Positions 23,161-35,960 of a stretch of DNA of 64,000 nt are shown here, one piece after another. The translations under genes and the position numbers were made by a program. Numbering within the stretch: the first letter of the stretch is position 1; each line of letters starts with the position of its first letter. The notes below the pieces were generated by a model. It saw only the letters and a list, made by a program, of their open reading frames with translations, was not told the DNA's origin and ran no database searches. The stretch spans positions 1,755,322 to 1,819,321 of the forward strand of contig NC_058148.1 in NCBI RefSeq assembly GCF_011075055.1, written 5' to 3'. The DNA comes from Mangifera indica (Eukaryota > Streptophyta > Magnoliopsida > Sapindales > Anacardiaceae).

Positions 23161-25001
23161 GGTTTGAATGGTGATTTTGTAATCTTCAATTTACAGATAA
23201 AAGAATTATTAATTTTATTTAATTATTAATATTTATTTTAATTACAAATTTAATTAATTAAAATACTTCTACTATTTTCCTTAAGTCAATAGCCTTCACT
23301 ATTATACTCATGAAGTTTTGGTGAACTTCTTAGTAAATTGAAATTCTAATGCATTATTTCTCCTCTTTGCTTTAGCGAACAAATTCAAATTAATCAAATA
23401 GGTGAATTTTCAATTAATCACCAAAAGCTCATGATTTCAAGCCAAGTGTTAACCCATCAAATCATACAACCTTAAATATGACTCTCGATATTAGTAAGGT
23501 GAATACTATATATCTCTTTACATCGACAAATGCATTCTCTGGTCATGCCTCTAATATACTTTACTTTCGCTTTAGTGAACAAGGAAAGTACATTAGTTAA
23601 GTCAGATCCAATATGATCAGCTACTAATTTTTCGCTTGGTTGAAAAGTGTCATTCACTTTGGTGAACGAATAAAATTCCAATGAACAGGGGCTTAATTAG
23701 GGCGTTATATTGGAGGACACCAATTAAATCTTAAACTTAATATTTAAATTAAGGATTTTGCTAATTGGTTTCATTAGATTTTAAGTCACATGTTAGGTGA
23801 TATTTGCAAAATAAAACATACACATACATTCTACAATATAAAAATAAAATGTACTAGTACACAACTATAACTAATGTCAAGCCCTTCAAGCCAATAAGAG
23901 TTTAACTGGTCAATCTAGATGAATCTTTATCTTTCAGTCTTCATGTTTGTCCTCTCATCAATTATTATATGGTTACATAATAATTTAATATATAGTTACA
24001 TAATTCTAAGAAAATGAAACAATTTAATCTAAAAGAGGAAAGAGGATAAAAGCAGGGCACGTAGACCCTATTTAAGAATTACAACACAAAAATAAAATAA
24101 ATCATAAAAAGATATTCATAAAGGCTATTGGTTGTGTACTAGGCACTATGCATACATATATCCATACATATACATACCAATTAAAATTAAATTTTAATTA
24201 TTATTATCACAAATGTCAAATTACATTTTGATCTATCAAATTTTAAAAAATTATAATTTAACCTCAAAATTCAAGCAAATCTTAATTTAGTCTAAATTTA
24301 ACAAAACAAAACTATGTTGATATTTTCAACTTTACTAGACATGCAAGTAAGTTGTTTAGACATCCATTTGGAATTCAACAAAATTCCATAAGCATGTATG
24401 ACCAAAGAACATGGTATAGGCATGGTTGGAAGCCAACCAAGTGCACGGTTAGCACCATGTTAGGGTACGGTTGGACAAGGAAGTGTCTAGCCATGCACCA
24501 AGGCATGATGCCAAGGGGGATATGTAGTCAATATCTACCATGCATGGCTTGGTGTTAGTCATGCATGGTGGTTTTTTCATAACCTAATTTTTGAGGTTTT
24601 CTAGGGGTAGAAGAAACCTTGAAAATTCCCAATTTTTGGCAAGCTAATCACAGGGGTGAAGGAATATGGTACATAAACTGCACTCATATTGGTGGAAACC
24701 CTTGAATCATGTAATCAACACAATTTGAAGGTGATTTTGTGTAACAACACGAAACCTATGATATTCAACCAAAACAAGCTTGTATATATTAACAAAACTC
24801 AATTAAAAATTCACGAATCATCACTCAATAATTTAACATAGTTTAGATTGTACATAATACTTAACAAACCATGCAATAACACAATTGCAAAACATCTTTA
24901 CCAATTTTATTTAGTTTTGATTAATTCCAATTACATGTAATCAACATATAAAATTAATCAAAACTAATTGCAAGTATAATTTTCATAAAAAATATGCGAA
25001 A
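23161..25001 (-). other. Copia-2 leader between PBS and gag
   Basis: Long untranslated leader, alignable with 33165-35090 of Copia-3. A conserved 69-codon open piece (23681-23472) containing VKYIRGMTRECICRCKE has a counterpart at 34509-34715. Its function is unknown; it may be a relic small ORF of the family. Confidence 0.6.
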
Positions 25002-25018
25002 CAGTGGCTCTAATACCA
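25002..25018 (-). other. Copia-2 primer-binding site
   Basis: On the - strand TGGTATTAGAGCCACTG, one base from the 5' LTR end. This is the initiator-Met-tRNA type primer site of plant Copia elements (C to T change in TATCAGAGC). Confidence 0.85.
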
Positions 25019-25019
25019 T

Positions 25020-26781
25020 TGTAAAGTTTTTAGAGTGCTAGTAACTAGTAACGTAACAAAATATATAATTCAAAAGTTAAACAATCTTGAAAACCTCAGC
25101 CAGGAGACACGTTTTAAATATAAAATTCATGAAAAATGCAAAAACAGATATAGGGTGTTTTAAATTTATACCTCGTTGATGGCTTATTCAAACTTCATGT
25201 GGCTTAAGATAATATGTTATCCAACCCTCATGAGCCAACGTCTTGGTTTCTAAGCAAAACATGAACACAAAAGAGGAAATCGAGATGAAGAGGCTACTAA
25301 AGCTTTTGATTGGACTCATAGTGTTCACGAGAAGGAGAGAAATAGAGAGAGTGGTGGCTAGGTTTTCTCCTATGTGTATGTTTTGTATTTTACACAAAAA
25401 AAAAAAATGCCTTATATATATGTATAGGTGTTCTAACATGACTAGAATTCCAAGCATGCATGACACCCTCAACACACATATGCACAACTAGCATGAAAAA
25501 TTGCAAAGCCAACATACATCAAATCATTTGCATGGTTAGCATCACATATGTGTGCAAGTTAACATGGCGAAAAAGCTTACACCACTAGCACCATATATGT
25601 GTGCCGATCAATATGTCCTTTTATTCATAGTGACACTAGTATCATGCATTTGCATGGCTAACACCTCTCCTACCAAGTGCACGACTAGCACATTAAGTGT
25701 ATAATTATGCACTTGCTCAAGGCATGGTCAAATTGAGTCCTTGCAACCCCATCGGACAAACCTAATCCATTTGTGATGTCTTTCTTGCCCATAAACACCT
25801 TTGAGTTTGATTCAACTATTTTATATGTGTGACTCATAAACTCTCTGTCGAGCCAATAGTGTTTAGATTTAAGTCGAATTTAAACACAAACCAAGATTGA
25901 CTTCTAGTAAAACATCATGACCACCTAAACCAAAAGTATCAAGGGACATCTATTAAGCTTTTACAACATTATAATTACGTGCAATTCAATTATTTCGTTA
26001 ACTAATATATCTTGAGACTGATACATAAATGTGTGTCTATCTTAGTAGTTCCTTGGTATGAACTAATACACAACAATAACTAAAACATATTAGGTTACAA
26101 CTTCATCCTATTGTGGCCAAAGATTTAAGTAGTCAAGGATGTTATTCAGTATTTTCATATTAGATATTTTCTTCTTTGTTCATGAGTGACGAATCTTTTA
26201 CCAATCCACCATAACCTCCATGTATCTCATGACATGGCTAATTGCTTCCTTTATAGTTACCTCAATTGTAGTGACACATTGGATAACGTCAAACCATACT
26301 AATCCTTACACAAGAAAGTTTGGCAACCTCAAGTCAAAAGATCATATGCATCTGTGATATTCAAAAGATTTATTCTATAGACATTAGAACAACCATCCAT
26401 ATGGATATCCTCTAGTTAGATTAGTCTGATAAACACGTCTATAACGTGCACCCATATATTGCACTAAACTGTCTATAACAATTTCGATATGTGAGAACTG
26501 TTGTCAAATATTAAGATAATCTCATTATCATTGCATGTGCCTTTATTCATTGTAATATTAGGATTACAAACATTTCTAGAATGACCATTTGATACGTACA
26601 TAGGATTCCCATGATCAATTATTTGATCCCTTTATCGTAGTTCTACTATTTTAAAGGCATATTATTCGTATGATTATATAATCAAACACATATAAATTGA
26701 ATAATAGTAAATCCTTTTATTAATGATTAATATAAATTTACATTATCAAATGTTAAATAAGATTGGTCACCTACCTTAACA
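25020..26781 (-). repeat. Copia-2 5' LTR
   Basis: 1762 bases, partner of 17402-19206. An A11 run at 25399-25409 and several small gaps distinguish it. Confidence 0.93.
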
Positions 26782-28010
26782 ACAAGAAGGTAGATTATGA
26801 AGAAACATTTTTGCTAGTTGTAAGATTAACTTCAGTCCATTTGATTCTAGCTATAGTGAAACATTTGAATTTAGAGTTGTTTCAGATGGATGTATAGATA
26901 GGTTTCCTTAGTGGAGAGCTTGATAAAGAAATCTACATGGAATAATATGCAAGTTTTGTTGTTAAAAGTCAAAACACAAAGTGTGCAAGCTTAAAAAATT
27001 ACTATATAGCCTGAAATAGTAATTCAAACAATGATACTTGAAATTTCATAAGGCTATAGTGTCTTATAACAAATCTATACATAGATGTTATGTTATCTAT
27101 AAATTTTGATATGAAAAATACAAGTGAGGTAGATTACATATTAGAAATTAAAATCAAGAGGGATCATTCAAAGAAAATTTTAGTTCTATCATAAGAGCAT
27201 TACATTCAAAAGATTCTAAAATGATTCATTTGAAAAATTGGCAAAGCCATTGACACTCATGTGTCAAAAGGCAAATTATTTTGTCAAAAGATATGTCCCA
27301 AAACTCAAGATGAAATAAGAGAATTATTAAAAGTACTTTATTCACATGCTATTGGAAGCCTCATGTACCCTATGATATGTACATGTCAAACATTGTTTTG
27401 TTGTTAGGTTATTTAGTCGATATTAGTCAAACCCTGAAAAAAAGCACTAAAAGATTATCAATAAGATATTGAGATATCTAAAAGTAATATGGATTATTGT
27501 TTGTTTTATCAAGGATCATATTTATGTATGGTTGGTTATTTGGATATTGACCTAGGAGGTGACTTAAACCAATGCAAATGCACTTTTGGTTTACATTCTT
27601 ACTCTAAAAGGGCATTATATTTTGAGGTAGTAAGAAACAGATATGCATAGTCTTATCCATAATGGAAGTCCAGTTTATAACATGTTCAGTAATTGTGTAA
27701 TAATTTGTTTGGTTAATAAGGTTCTTTATGAATTTGGGTATACAAGACTATATTATTGGAGTAATAGTTATCTATTGTTATAATCAAGCTGAAATAGTTT
27801 TTATAAAAAAATCTTAGATTTCATAGTAGACCCAAACATATTGACACTAAATACAATTTGTAAGAGAGATCATTTCCAAAAAGGAAGTGAACGCACAATA
27901 TATTTCTTCACATCATATAGTTGTTGATCCTCTAACAAAACTTGCTCTAAGAATATATATCTTGCATATGTTAAATTTCTTGGTTTACATAGATTGTGAT
28001 TGATAAGTTG
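26782..28010 (+). pseudogene. Copia-1 reverse transcriptase and RNase H, last part (decayed)
   Basis: Copia-1 resumes after Copia-2. VDYEETFLLVVRLTSVHLIL and LNLELFQMDV (26795-26895) are RT. FDMKNTSEVDYILEIKIKRD (27105-27165) and ICPKTQDEIRELL (27290-27330) follow. IGSLMYPMICTCQT and the RNase H remnants LVGYLDIDLGGDLNQCKCTFG (27525-27590, in pieces) and SRPKHIDTKYNL (27825-27865) come next. It ends near LHMLNFL. There are numerous stops. Confidence 0.85.
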
Positions 28011-28402
28011 TTCAGTTTATAAATTGTACTTGTGACATAACATCGATAAATTCACATTTATTTTGTTTTGAACTTGTATCTCAAAATTTTTAGTGTTTCA
28101 TTGCATACACATTTTATTTGGAAGTTTAATAATATTATAATATCACACAAGTTAGAGATCGACTCACTCACACGAGCAATCACTTTTGGTGCTAAGAGAA
28201 CGAGTAAAAATGAGACATATTTCTTGTGAAAAAAACTATTAAAGTTGAAATATTGCCTTGATGATTAGTAAAGATGAGGTCATGAATAGATACATTAGGC
28301 AATGACTGTTTTAGATTCCCATATCCAAATAACTTGTGAATGTCATATGTGAGTTCTTAATAAGTACCTACAATTTTGAAGATATTTAAAAACTTGAGTT
28401 AA
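28011..28402 (+). other. Copia-1 3' region, unassigned
   Basis: AT-rich DNA after the Copia-1 pol. It may be the 3' LTR or part of it. I could not pair it with the 5' side. Confidence 0.3.
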
Positions 28403-30828
28403 TGTAACACTCCTCTTCAAATACGTACCCCTACCTGGAATATATATTTGAAGATACGTGTCGGCTAAAACTTTTTCCTAAACACACATAACAATAAATA
28501 ATTGCTTGATAATATAAAGAACTCTGACAATCCAAAAAGTGAAATAAATCATATTAAACACAATACCATTTTCATTGTTTGAAATCCAAATCATAAAATA
28601 GAATGTATAACTAACATGAGTAAACTCAATTACATAAATACAACCTATCATGTAAAATGACCATGATGCCCTTACTTCATGCGTTGCCTCAAGTTAACCT
28701 ACTGCTTCATGATCCTACCTACAAAATCACAAAGGAAAACGGTGAGTGAAACACACTCAATAAATAGGTGACCCTATAATATTCAATAATGTATACGTTT
28801 CACAATTAATCCTAATCTCATTGTGTCCTTTAATCAATTTTCTTATGGTATCATGAATGTTTCTCCAATATCCTGCATATTCATTGGAATAATCTCAATG
28901 CCTAAAGCCCAATCCTTAATGACAGTGTCATCTTGGATAACTAGTGCCAAATGATGTATATTAGTGTCCAAAATGCTTGGTGAAAGCATGAGACATGCTA
29001 GTAGGGTTTTGGGTTATTAGAAGAAACAAGACCTTAGGTCTCTCCCAATTTCACACCTATATCCCATTTGTTAAGACGCCTAACGTTGGTGTGTGCACAA
29101 GTATCCTAGATGCTAAGGTACCTTGCACCAGTGCATAATCATCCAAAGGTATCAAAGTTACATAGACTAGCCTTATTGCTTTCATGACCACACTACACAT
29201 AACTTGGTGGCATGATCACATTACACATAGCTCGGTGATACGTCACACTTCATATAAACAGTGATAAGTCACAAGATCATAGTACATTGTTTCTAGTTTT
29301 TAACTCAGAATCGCTCTGATAAGGGTCCATGTCATCATCCACGTAGTTAGACATACCCAAATTCCTTTTGTGTCATCTTCTACATAGTGTGACACATTTA
29401 TCTAAAATTAATCTCATATTGTTTTTGTTAGGGCCTTACAGCTCATTCACTTATATTTCTCCTTTACACTAGTCATTTCAAAACCCATATATTTATATCT
29501 AAACTTCATATACTTTTTATTATCTCCTTATTCTATATTTTTCCCAAAAGTACATGGGTCTGTGTTTTTCACATATGGGGGTTTGTTATTTAGTCTATAT
29601 AGGGATAAGTCTAAAACATACAGGGGTGTATCTTTGGTACAAGGCACACAACTATATGTTCTATACCACACGGGCATGTGTTCATCCTTAAATCCACACT
29701 CTAATGTCTTCAACCTAACATGGGGAGAATTTTCCCTCAAAAGCATATAGGGCTTGTATCTATAGACATATGGGCATGTATCACAAAATTTCTAGAATTC
29801 TAAACTTTGTTTTTTGTGTTTTCTAAAATCTCAAACATCCTAACTATCATCTAAAAATTGTACTACTTAATCTACCATTTACCCTAACCACAATACATAC
29901 CACTCTAATGAAACACACATTAAACAACTTACAATCATTACATCAAAATCATGCACCAAATGTCTATTTCATTCAAACATGATTACAATTGCAAACCCAC
30001 ACAAATTTCCATCCATATTCATCATTAATTCCCCACACATATATTAATCAAAGGAATCACTAATTATGCTATTAGCCAATCATTAAAATATATGCTCACA
30101 ATCTCATAACATGAGAACATATAATTAACACTATGATTTACATAATCTCAAACTTATCTTTCAATATATATATATATAAAAGTATATGTATACATAGTTC
30201 ATCAAAAAATTCCATTCGACCTCAAACATAGATTCATATCTATCAATCCATATTCATGAACTTTTCCCATATTCTAAAACTAATTAACCGCTTTCATAGT
30301 ATTAATAGGAGTAAGAGTCTACTTACCTTTCCTTTGGCAATAAAAAATCTTTAAATGGCTTAGATTGATTGCCAAAATTCTTTCCAAGCATCCAAGACTC
30401 CAAAAATCTCTTTCACGCTCTCTATTGTCTTTGAATAATCTAAAAATAGAGTAGGAATATTAAGCAAAACATGTCTAGGTTCTTTTTATTTTCATTAAAA
30501 AATAATGATACATAGGCTTGTACTATTCGTACATAAGTGTGTATGCCAATTACCATTAATGGCATGTTTTGAAATTCTCATAAAACGTATTTTTATCCAA
30601 AATTTAAATGCATTGACCATGAACGGGTGTGTATGTCATTAACACTTCATCAATTATCAAACATCGAATGGAAAAAGACTATTTTACCCTTGCCATCAAA
30701 CGCACAAGTGTATGGGCTTCCTATCTGGTTGTGCAAGCTTGATTTCATAGATAATATAATCTAACATAATTAGTTGTACTCAAAGACAAAAGATAAGAAT
30801 AACCTTGGATGAATTTGCCAGTATTACA
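28403..30828 (-). repeat. Gypsy-1 3' LTR
   Basis: 2426 bases. The + strand starts TGTAACACTCC and ends GCCAGTATTACA. It aligns with 14062-16554 and with 40830-41431. Confidence 0.88.
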
Positions 30829-30846
30829 ATTCTCCCCCTTTAAAAG
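30829..30846 (-). other. Gypsy-1 polypurine tract
   Basis: On the - strand AAAGGGGGAGAATT abuts the 3' LTR, a textbook plus-strand primer. It fixes the orientation of the element. Confidence 0.85.
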
Positions 30847-31770
30847 AATTTCATATCCAAAATTCACATAAACTATTGTGGAAGCCTCTACCTTATATCT
30901 GCATCTACCTCTCAAGTGGCCTTCTTGGCCCAATGGTTCCTCCAAAGAACCCACATAAGTAATTCCTACTTGATTATGAGCTACTTAACTTATCCATCCA
31001 AAATCAAAACCAGACACTCCTTATAAATCAAATCATCCTTAATTCTTATCACATGAGTCGAGCCACTACTATACTGCAATGACACATGGAATACACTATA
31101 AATATGGTCTATGTTTATTAATACTATAAATCAGTAGGCAACCTTACCCACATACTTTAGAATCTCGAAAATGTCATATAATGTGGAAGCTAATTTACCT
31201 TTCCATCTAAATTTTAACACAAGACAAAGGGGAAATTCACTTAAAAACAATATCACTCATTTTAAACTCCAAGTTTCTCCTCTTCTGATCAGTGTAACTC
31301 TTTTGAAGATCTTGGACTCGTTTTATTCTCACTTTAATTAGGCTTACATCCTCGATCATTTTTTTGTCGTTTTTTGTTCTAATGTCTGAGTCTGGGCATT
31401 TCTCTTACCCATCTCATCCCAATAAAATAGTGATATACACTTTCTCCTATAAAGTGACTCATATGAAGCCATACAAATGGTCACTTGCTAACTATTATTA
31501 TAAGCAAACCCCAACAATGGCAACACATTGATCTAACTCGCTTCTTAATCTAAACAACATGTCTTTGATCATCTAATTAAGCCTCTCTATCATCTATTAG
31601 TCTAAGGATGATAGACGGTACCAACTACCAACCTTGTACCCATGGACCACAATAAACTCTACTATAATGTCAAAATGATTTTTTTTGTCTTTATTTGACA
31701 TAATTAACTTAGGTACATCATGGAGTCTCAAAAACTTCTTAACATTTACTTGATTTCACATTCATATTAC
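30847..31770 (-). pseudogene. Gypsy-1 integrase C-terminal part and chromodomain-like tail (decayed)
   Basis: On the - strand, MIKDMLFRLRSELDQCVAIVG (31560-31500), then SYESLYRRKCISLFYWDEMGK (31480-31410, in pieces). These are the hallmark of plant Gypsy integrase C-terminal sequence. KKFLRLHDVPKLIM (31745-31700) belongs to the core domain. Near 30960-30860 a tail with GSLEEPLGQEGHLRGRCRYK resembles the end of the chromodomain-like region. There are many stops. Confidence 0.75.
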
Positions 31771-32085
31771 CCTTGGAAAATTATCTAGAAGTATATCTTA
31801 AAATTCATATACAATAGGAGCATTCTGTAAACTTGAAACTGTTTCGTTAATCTGATTCACCATATGTGTTAGATAACTTGTATATCTTTTACTCAACATT
31901 TGCTCGCTTTCACACTAATGATCATTATCCTCGGAGTTTGATCTTTTTTTAAGGTGAACTCATCACCATTATCCAAATAAAATGAAACTTTTTTTCTTAT
32001 GATAATTAATTTCAGCCGTACATTGCTCAAGAAGTCTATGTGAAAAATCATATCCTGATTGGGCATATCAAACATAATCAGACTG
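31771..32085 (-). pseudogene. Gypsy-1 protease fragment fused to integrase
   Basis: The piece MPNQDMIFHIDFLSNVRLK with RIMIISVKASKC matches the end of the protease and linker of Gypsy-2 (49392-49640: MPDFNIILSMDFLSRYG, MISSIKAKKMLSKG). It runs directly into integrase sequence near 31770, so RT and RNase H (over 1.5 kb in Gypsy-2) are deleted. Its other end meets the Copia-3 LTR remnant at about 32085. Confidence 0.7.
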
Positions 32086-33146
32086 ACCTGACTAGAGGAT
32101 ATCCATATGAATAGTTTCTCTAATGTCTATAGAATAAATCCTTTGAACATTATGGGTGTATATGATACATTAACTTAAGTTTGTCAGATTGTCTTATGTA
32201 AGGATCAATTTGGTTTGACACTATCTAAGTGCTACTGTAATTAAGGAAACTATAAATATAGTAATCAATCATATTGTGAGACACATGGAGGTTATGGTTA
32301 ATAAATAAAAGATTCATCACTCCTAAGCACAAAAGAAGATATCTGACATGAAAATGCTAAATGACATCTATAATTGCTTGAATCTGTGGCCATAGTAGAA
32401 TGAGGTTATAGTTTAATTCATGTTAATCATTGATGTGTATCAGTTTGTACTGAGAAATGATTGAGATTGACACATTTCTATGTCTAAGCCTTAAGATATA
32501 TTGGTTGATAAAAGAATTAAATTGCACATAACTGAGATGTTGTAAAGCTTAGAGATGTCCATTGACACTTTATCATTTAGGTAGCCATGATGCTTTAATA
32601 AAGGCTAATCATTGTCTGTGTCTGGATTCACTCTGAATTTGGACATTATTGATTCGATAAAGAGGTTATAAGTCATACACATAAAGAAGTTAAATCGAAC
32701 TCAAAGAAGTGGATTTTTCATTAACAATCTTGGTGTTTAAGGCCAAGAGAGAGAGACCACAAATGGACCGAGTTTGCCTCATAGGTTAAGAGGACTCGGT
32801 TTGGCCATGCCTTGACCAAGTACCAACTGTGCGCTTGGTGTGATGGTGTCGATCATGCAAATGCATGATACCAACTAACACCTTGTAATAAAAACATACT
32901 AGTCGACACGCATTTGTGTGCTAGTCATACAAGTTCATGGCTATATCAGTTGGCACACATAAGTACGCCATCAGTGCAAGGCTTGGGCACGTCGGTATAA
33001 TTCTAAAACACCGTATGAGTGTTTTGCATATTTTATGATTATTATGTTTAAAACAGGTATCTTGATTAGGGTTTTTAGGATTATTTTAGTTTTTAAATTT
33101 TAAATTTTGTTACACTACTAGTTGTCAGTGCCTTGAAAACCCCACA
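32086..33146 (+). repeat. Copia-3 5' LTR, 3' portion only
   Basis: Aligns with the reverse complement of about 17402-18820 in Copia-2 (e.g. GGATATCCATATG, GTCTATAGAATAAATCC, GTGCCTTGAAAACCCCACA at the end). Confidence 0.85.
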
Positions 33147-33147
33147 G

Positions 33148-33161
33148 TGGTATCAAAATTA
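33148..33161 (+). other. Copia-3 primer-binding site
   Basis: TGGTATCAAAATTA, one base after the LTR, an altered initiator-Met-tRNA site. Confidence 0.7.
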
Positions 33162-35090
33162 ATGTTTAGCATAATTTTGTTTAATTTTATGTGTTAGTTG
33201 CATATAATTGGATTAATCAAAACTAGGCATAAAATTGGTAAAAATGATTTGCAGTCATGTTGTTGCATGATTTGTTGAGTATCATGTATAACATAAATTG
33301 TGTTAATTTTTTTAATGGTGTTTCCTTATTTTCGTTCAAGTTTTGTTGACATATATAAGTTAATCTTGGTCGAATGCCATAAGTTTCATGTTATTGCATG
33401 AAATCACCTTCGAGACGTGTTGTTTGCATGATTCGAAGGTTACTACCAATGTGAGTACGGTTTATGTGTCGTATTTGCTCACCATAATAATTGGCTTGTC
33501 GAATACTAGGAGGTTTTCTAGATTTTTCATTGCTAGAAAAAATCCAGATATTAGGTTCTAGAAAAACCCATTGTGAATGGCTAGAACAAACTGTGCATGA
33601 TGATGTTGTGTGCACACCACTTGGAACCACATGGTATCAAGTAATACTGGGTGGACATTCCTTGGCACCATGTGTTGGTGCATGGCTAGACTATTTTTAT
33701 CCAGCTATGACCATTACAAGTTACCAACTGTGAACCTTAGTGGAATCCTAACCGTGCCTAGTGTTTTTCTTATGCCATCTAGTCGTGCATCATTCTAGAT
33801 TTTTGTTAAATTTCAAAAGCATGACTAGACCCTCACTTACATGCCTGGTAAAATTAAAAATTTCATTTTAGTCTTGTTTTGTTGAATTTGGACTAAATCA
33901 ACATTTTTTTGAGCTTTGGGGTTGAATTACAATTTTGTAAAATTTTAGAGACCAAAATGTAATTTGAAATTTAGGATAAAAATAATTATAATTTAATTTT
34001 GCTTGGTATGAATATGTATAGATGTATATATTTATAGTGCCTAGTACACAACTAATGAACCTTGTGGATTATTTTTATTTTTATTTCAGTTTTTGGTTGT
34101 AATTCTTAAATAGAGTTTGCACGTCTTACCTATATCCCTTTTCTTTTTTAGATTAGGTTTTTTTTTTTTTCCTTTGGAAATTTATAACTAAGAAACAAAG
34201 TCATGTAATAATTGAACACTAGAGATGAAAGGACAAGTGAGAAGACCCGAAGATAAAGATTCACCTAGGTTGACTAGTCAAACTCTTGTTAACTCGAGAG
34301 ACTTGACATTAGTTGTGGTTGTGTATTGGTATGTTTTATTTTTACATTGAAGAATGTATGTATAGGTTTTATTTTGCAGATATCACCTAACATGCTGCTA
34401 AAATCTAATTAGACTAAATAATAAAACTCTCAATTTAAATATTAAGTCTAAGATTTAATTGGTATCTTCTAAGATGACACCCTAATTAAGTCTCTATTCG
34501 TCGAAATCTTGTTTGCCAAAATGAAGGGTACACTTCTACTGGGTGAAAAATTAGGTGATAATCATGTTGGGTTTGACTTAACTAATGTACTTTGTTTGTT
34601 TGCTAACGTGAATGTGAAGTATGTTAGAGGCATGAGTAAGGAATGCACTTGTCGATGCAAAAAATATGTAGTATCCATCCTACTGATACCGAGAGTCATA
34701 TTTGAGGTCGCATGATTTGTTGGGTTAACCCTTGGCTTGAGATAATGGGTTTTTGGTGATTAACTTGAAATTTACCTATTTGATTAATTCGAACTTGTTT
34801 GCCAAAACGAAGGAGAAAATTAATGTGATGAGGTCTTGATCAACTAGGAAGTTCATTGGAATTTTCTGATTTCATTAATGAGGGCTATTACCTTAAGGAA
34901 AATAGTGAAAAAAATTTAATTATTAAATCTGTAATTAAAATGAATATTAATAATTAAATAAAATTACTAATTCTTTTATTTATAAATTGTAGATCATAAA
35001 ATTATCATGTCAAATCTAACGTATTGATCAATTCTCGAAAAAGAAAATAAACTCACTAAATACGACTTCATTAATTGATATATAACTCTC
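33162..35090 (+). other. Copia-3 leader
   Basis: No gene. It contains the 68-codon open piece 34509-34715 (with VKYVRGMSKECTCRCKK) that also exists in the Copia-2 leader, and a T12 run at 34159-34170. Confidence 0.5.
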
Positions 35091-35960
35091 CGAATAATTC
35101 TATGTTAGGAGAAGAGGTTGTATATCCTTGAGGGGTCATTGCCTCTTAAGCCTAGTCTCAATGCCACCTATGTAGAAGGATATTTTTAATAAGTATCTTG
35201 ATATCTTCATGAAAGTTCAGTGCCTCATGTTGACTTCCATGACACTTAAGCTCCAAAAACAACATGAGGAAATGGATGCATAATCCATACTTGCACAACA
35301 TTGAGAGTTATATGGCACTCGTGTAAGGACTAAATGATATGAGGTGTCCAGTGCACTATTTGATTGCACATTCTCTGAAGGAGGACAAATTGACCCTTAT
35401 ATGGTCAAGATGATTGGTTATATTAACCAGTTGGCAAGCTTAGGTTTTATCACAGACAATAAGCTTACCATTGACCTGGTGTTGAAATCTTTCCCTAAAT
35501 CGTGAGCTAATTTCATTATGATTTTTAACTTGAATGAAAAGGAGAAAACCTTTGAGGAGTTGTTGTATATGTTTAGGCAAGCTAAAGAAGAAGTATAAAA
35601 GGTAGCTTTGAATAATCTACTTATGGTTAACGCTCAAGCATCAAAAGTCAAGGCAAAAGGCAAAGGTAAGGGTAAGGCTAAGCCCAAACCTAAAGTGAAG
35701 AAGCAACCTGATACTACTACTCAGCCTATAAGTGTTGTAGGGAAAGGAAAAGTTGTATGCTTTTATTATGGCAAGGTAGGTCACTAGAAGAGACATTGCA
35801 AGATCTTTCTAGAGAACAAGAAGAAGAAGGCAGCTGAAGCCTCTACTTCAGGAATGTTTGTCATTAAGTTAAACTATTCTCCTCATTCAACTGAGGTTGT
35901 AGATATAAGATGTGATTCTCATATTTGTTTTGATATGCAAGGACTACGATAGAGTAGATT
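35091..35960 (+). pseudogene. Copia-3 gag and protease start (decayed)
   Basis: Capsid remnants include VKMIGYINQLASLGFITDN (35405-35460, one frame). A Lys/Pro-rich stretch follows (35640-35710). The zinc knuckle is CFYYGKVGH-stop-KRHC (35758-35800), with the second Cys as Tyr and the aromatic codon as stop. KIFLENKKKKAAEASTSGMF comes next. The protease motif reads CDSHICFDMQGL, so the catalytic Asp region is only partly recognisable. It is of the same family as Copia-2. Confidence 0.8.

Larger units (their letters stand above)
17402..26781 (-). mobile_element. Copia-2, full-length LTR retrotransposon with 5-base TSD
   Basis: Two LTRs (17402-19206 and 25020-26781) bracket a - strand internal region with PBS, gag, integrase, RT, RNase H and PPT in Copia order. 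The flanks are ACAAG on both sides (17397-17401 and 26782-26786), an exact TSD. Insertion split the Copia-1 RT. The LTRs differ at roughly a fifth of positions by eye, and the coding region has many stops, so the insertion is old. Confidence 0.93.

Noticed and set aside
33391..33798. Overlapping 62-80 codon frames on both strands in the Copia-3 leader
   Set aside because: No similarity to any domain I know and not kept in the related Copia-2 leader, so treated as chance.
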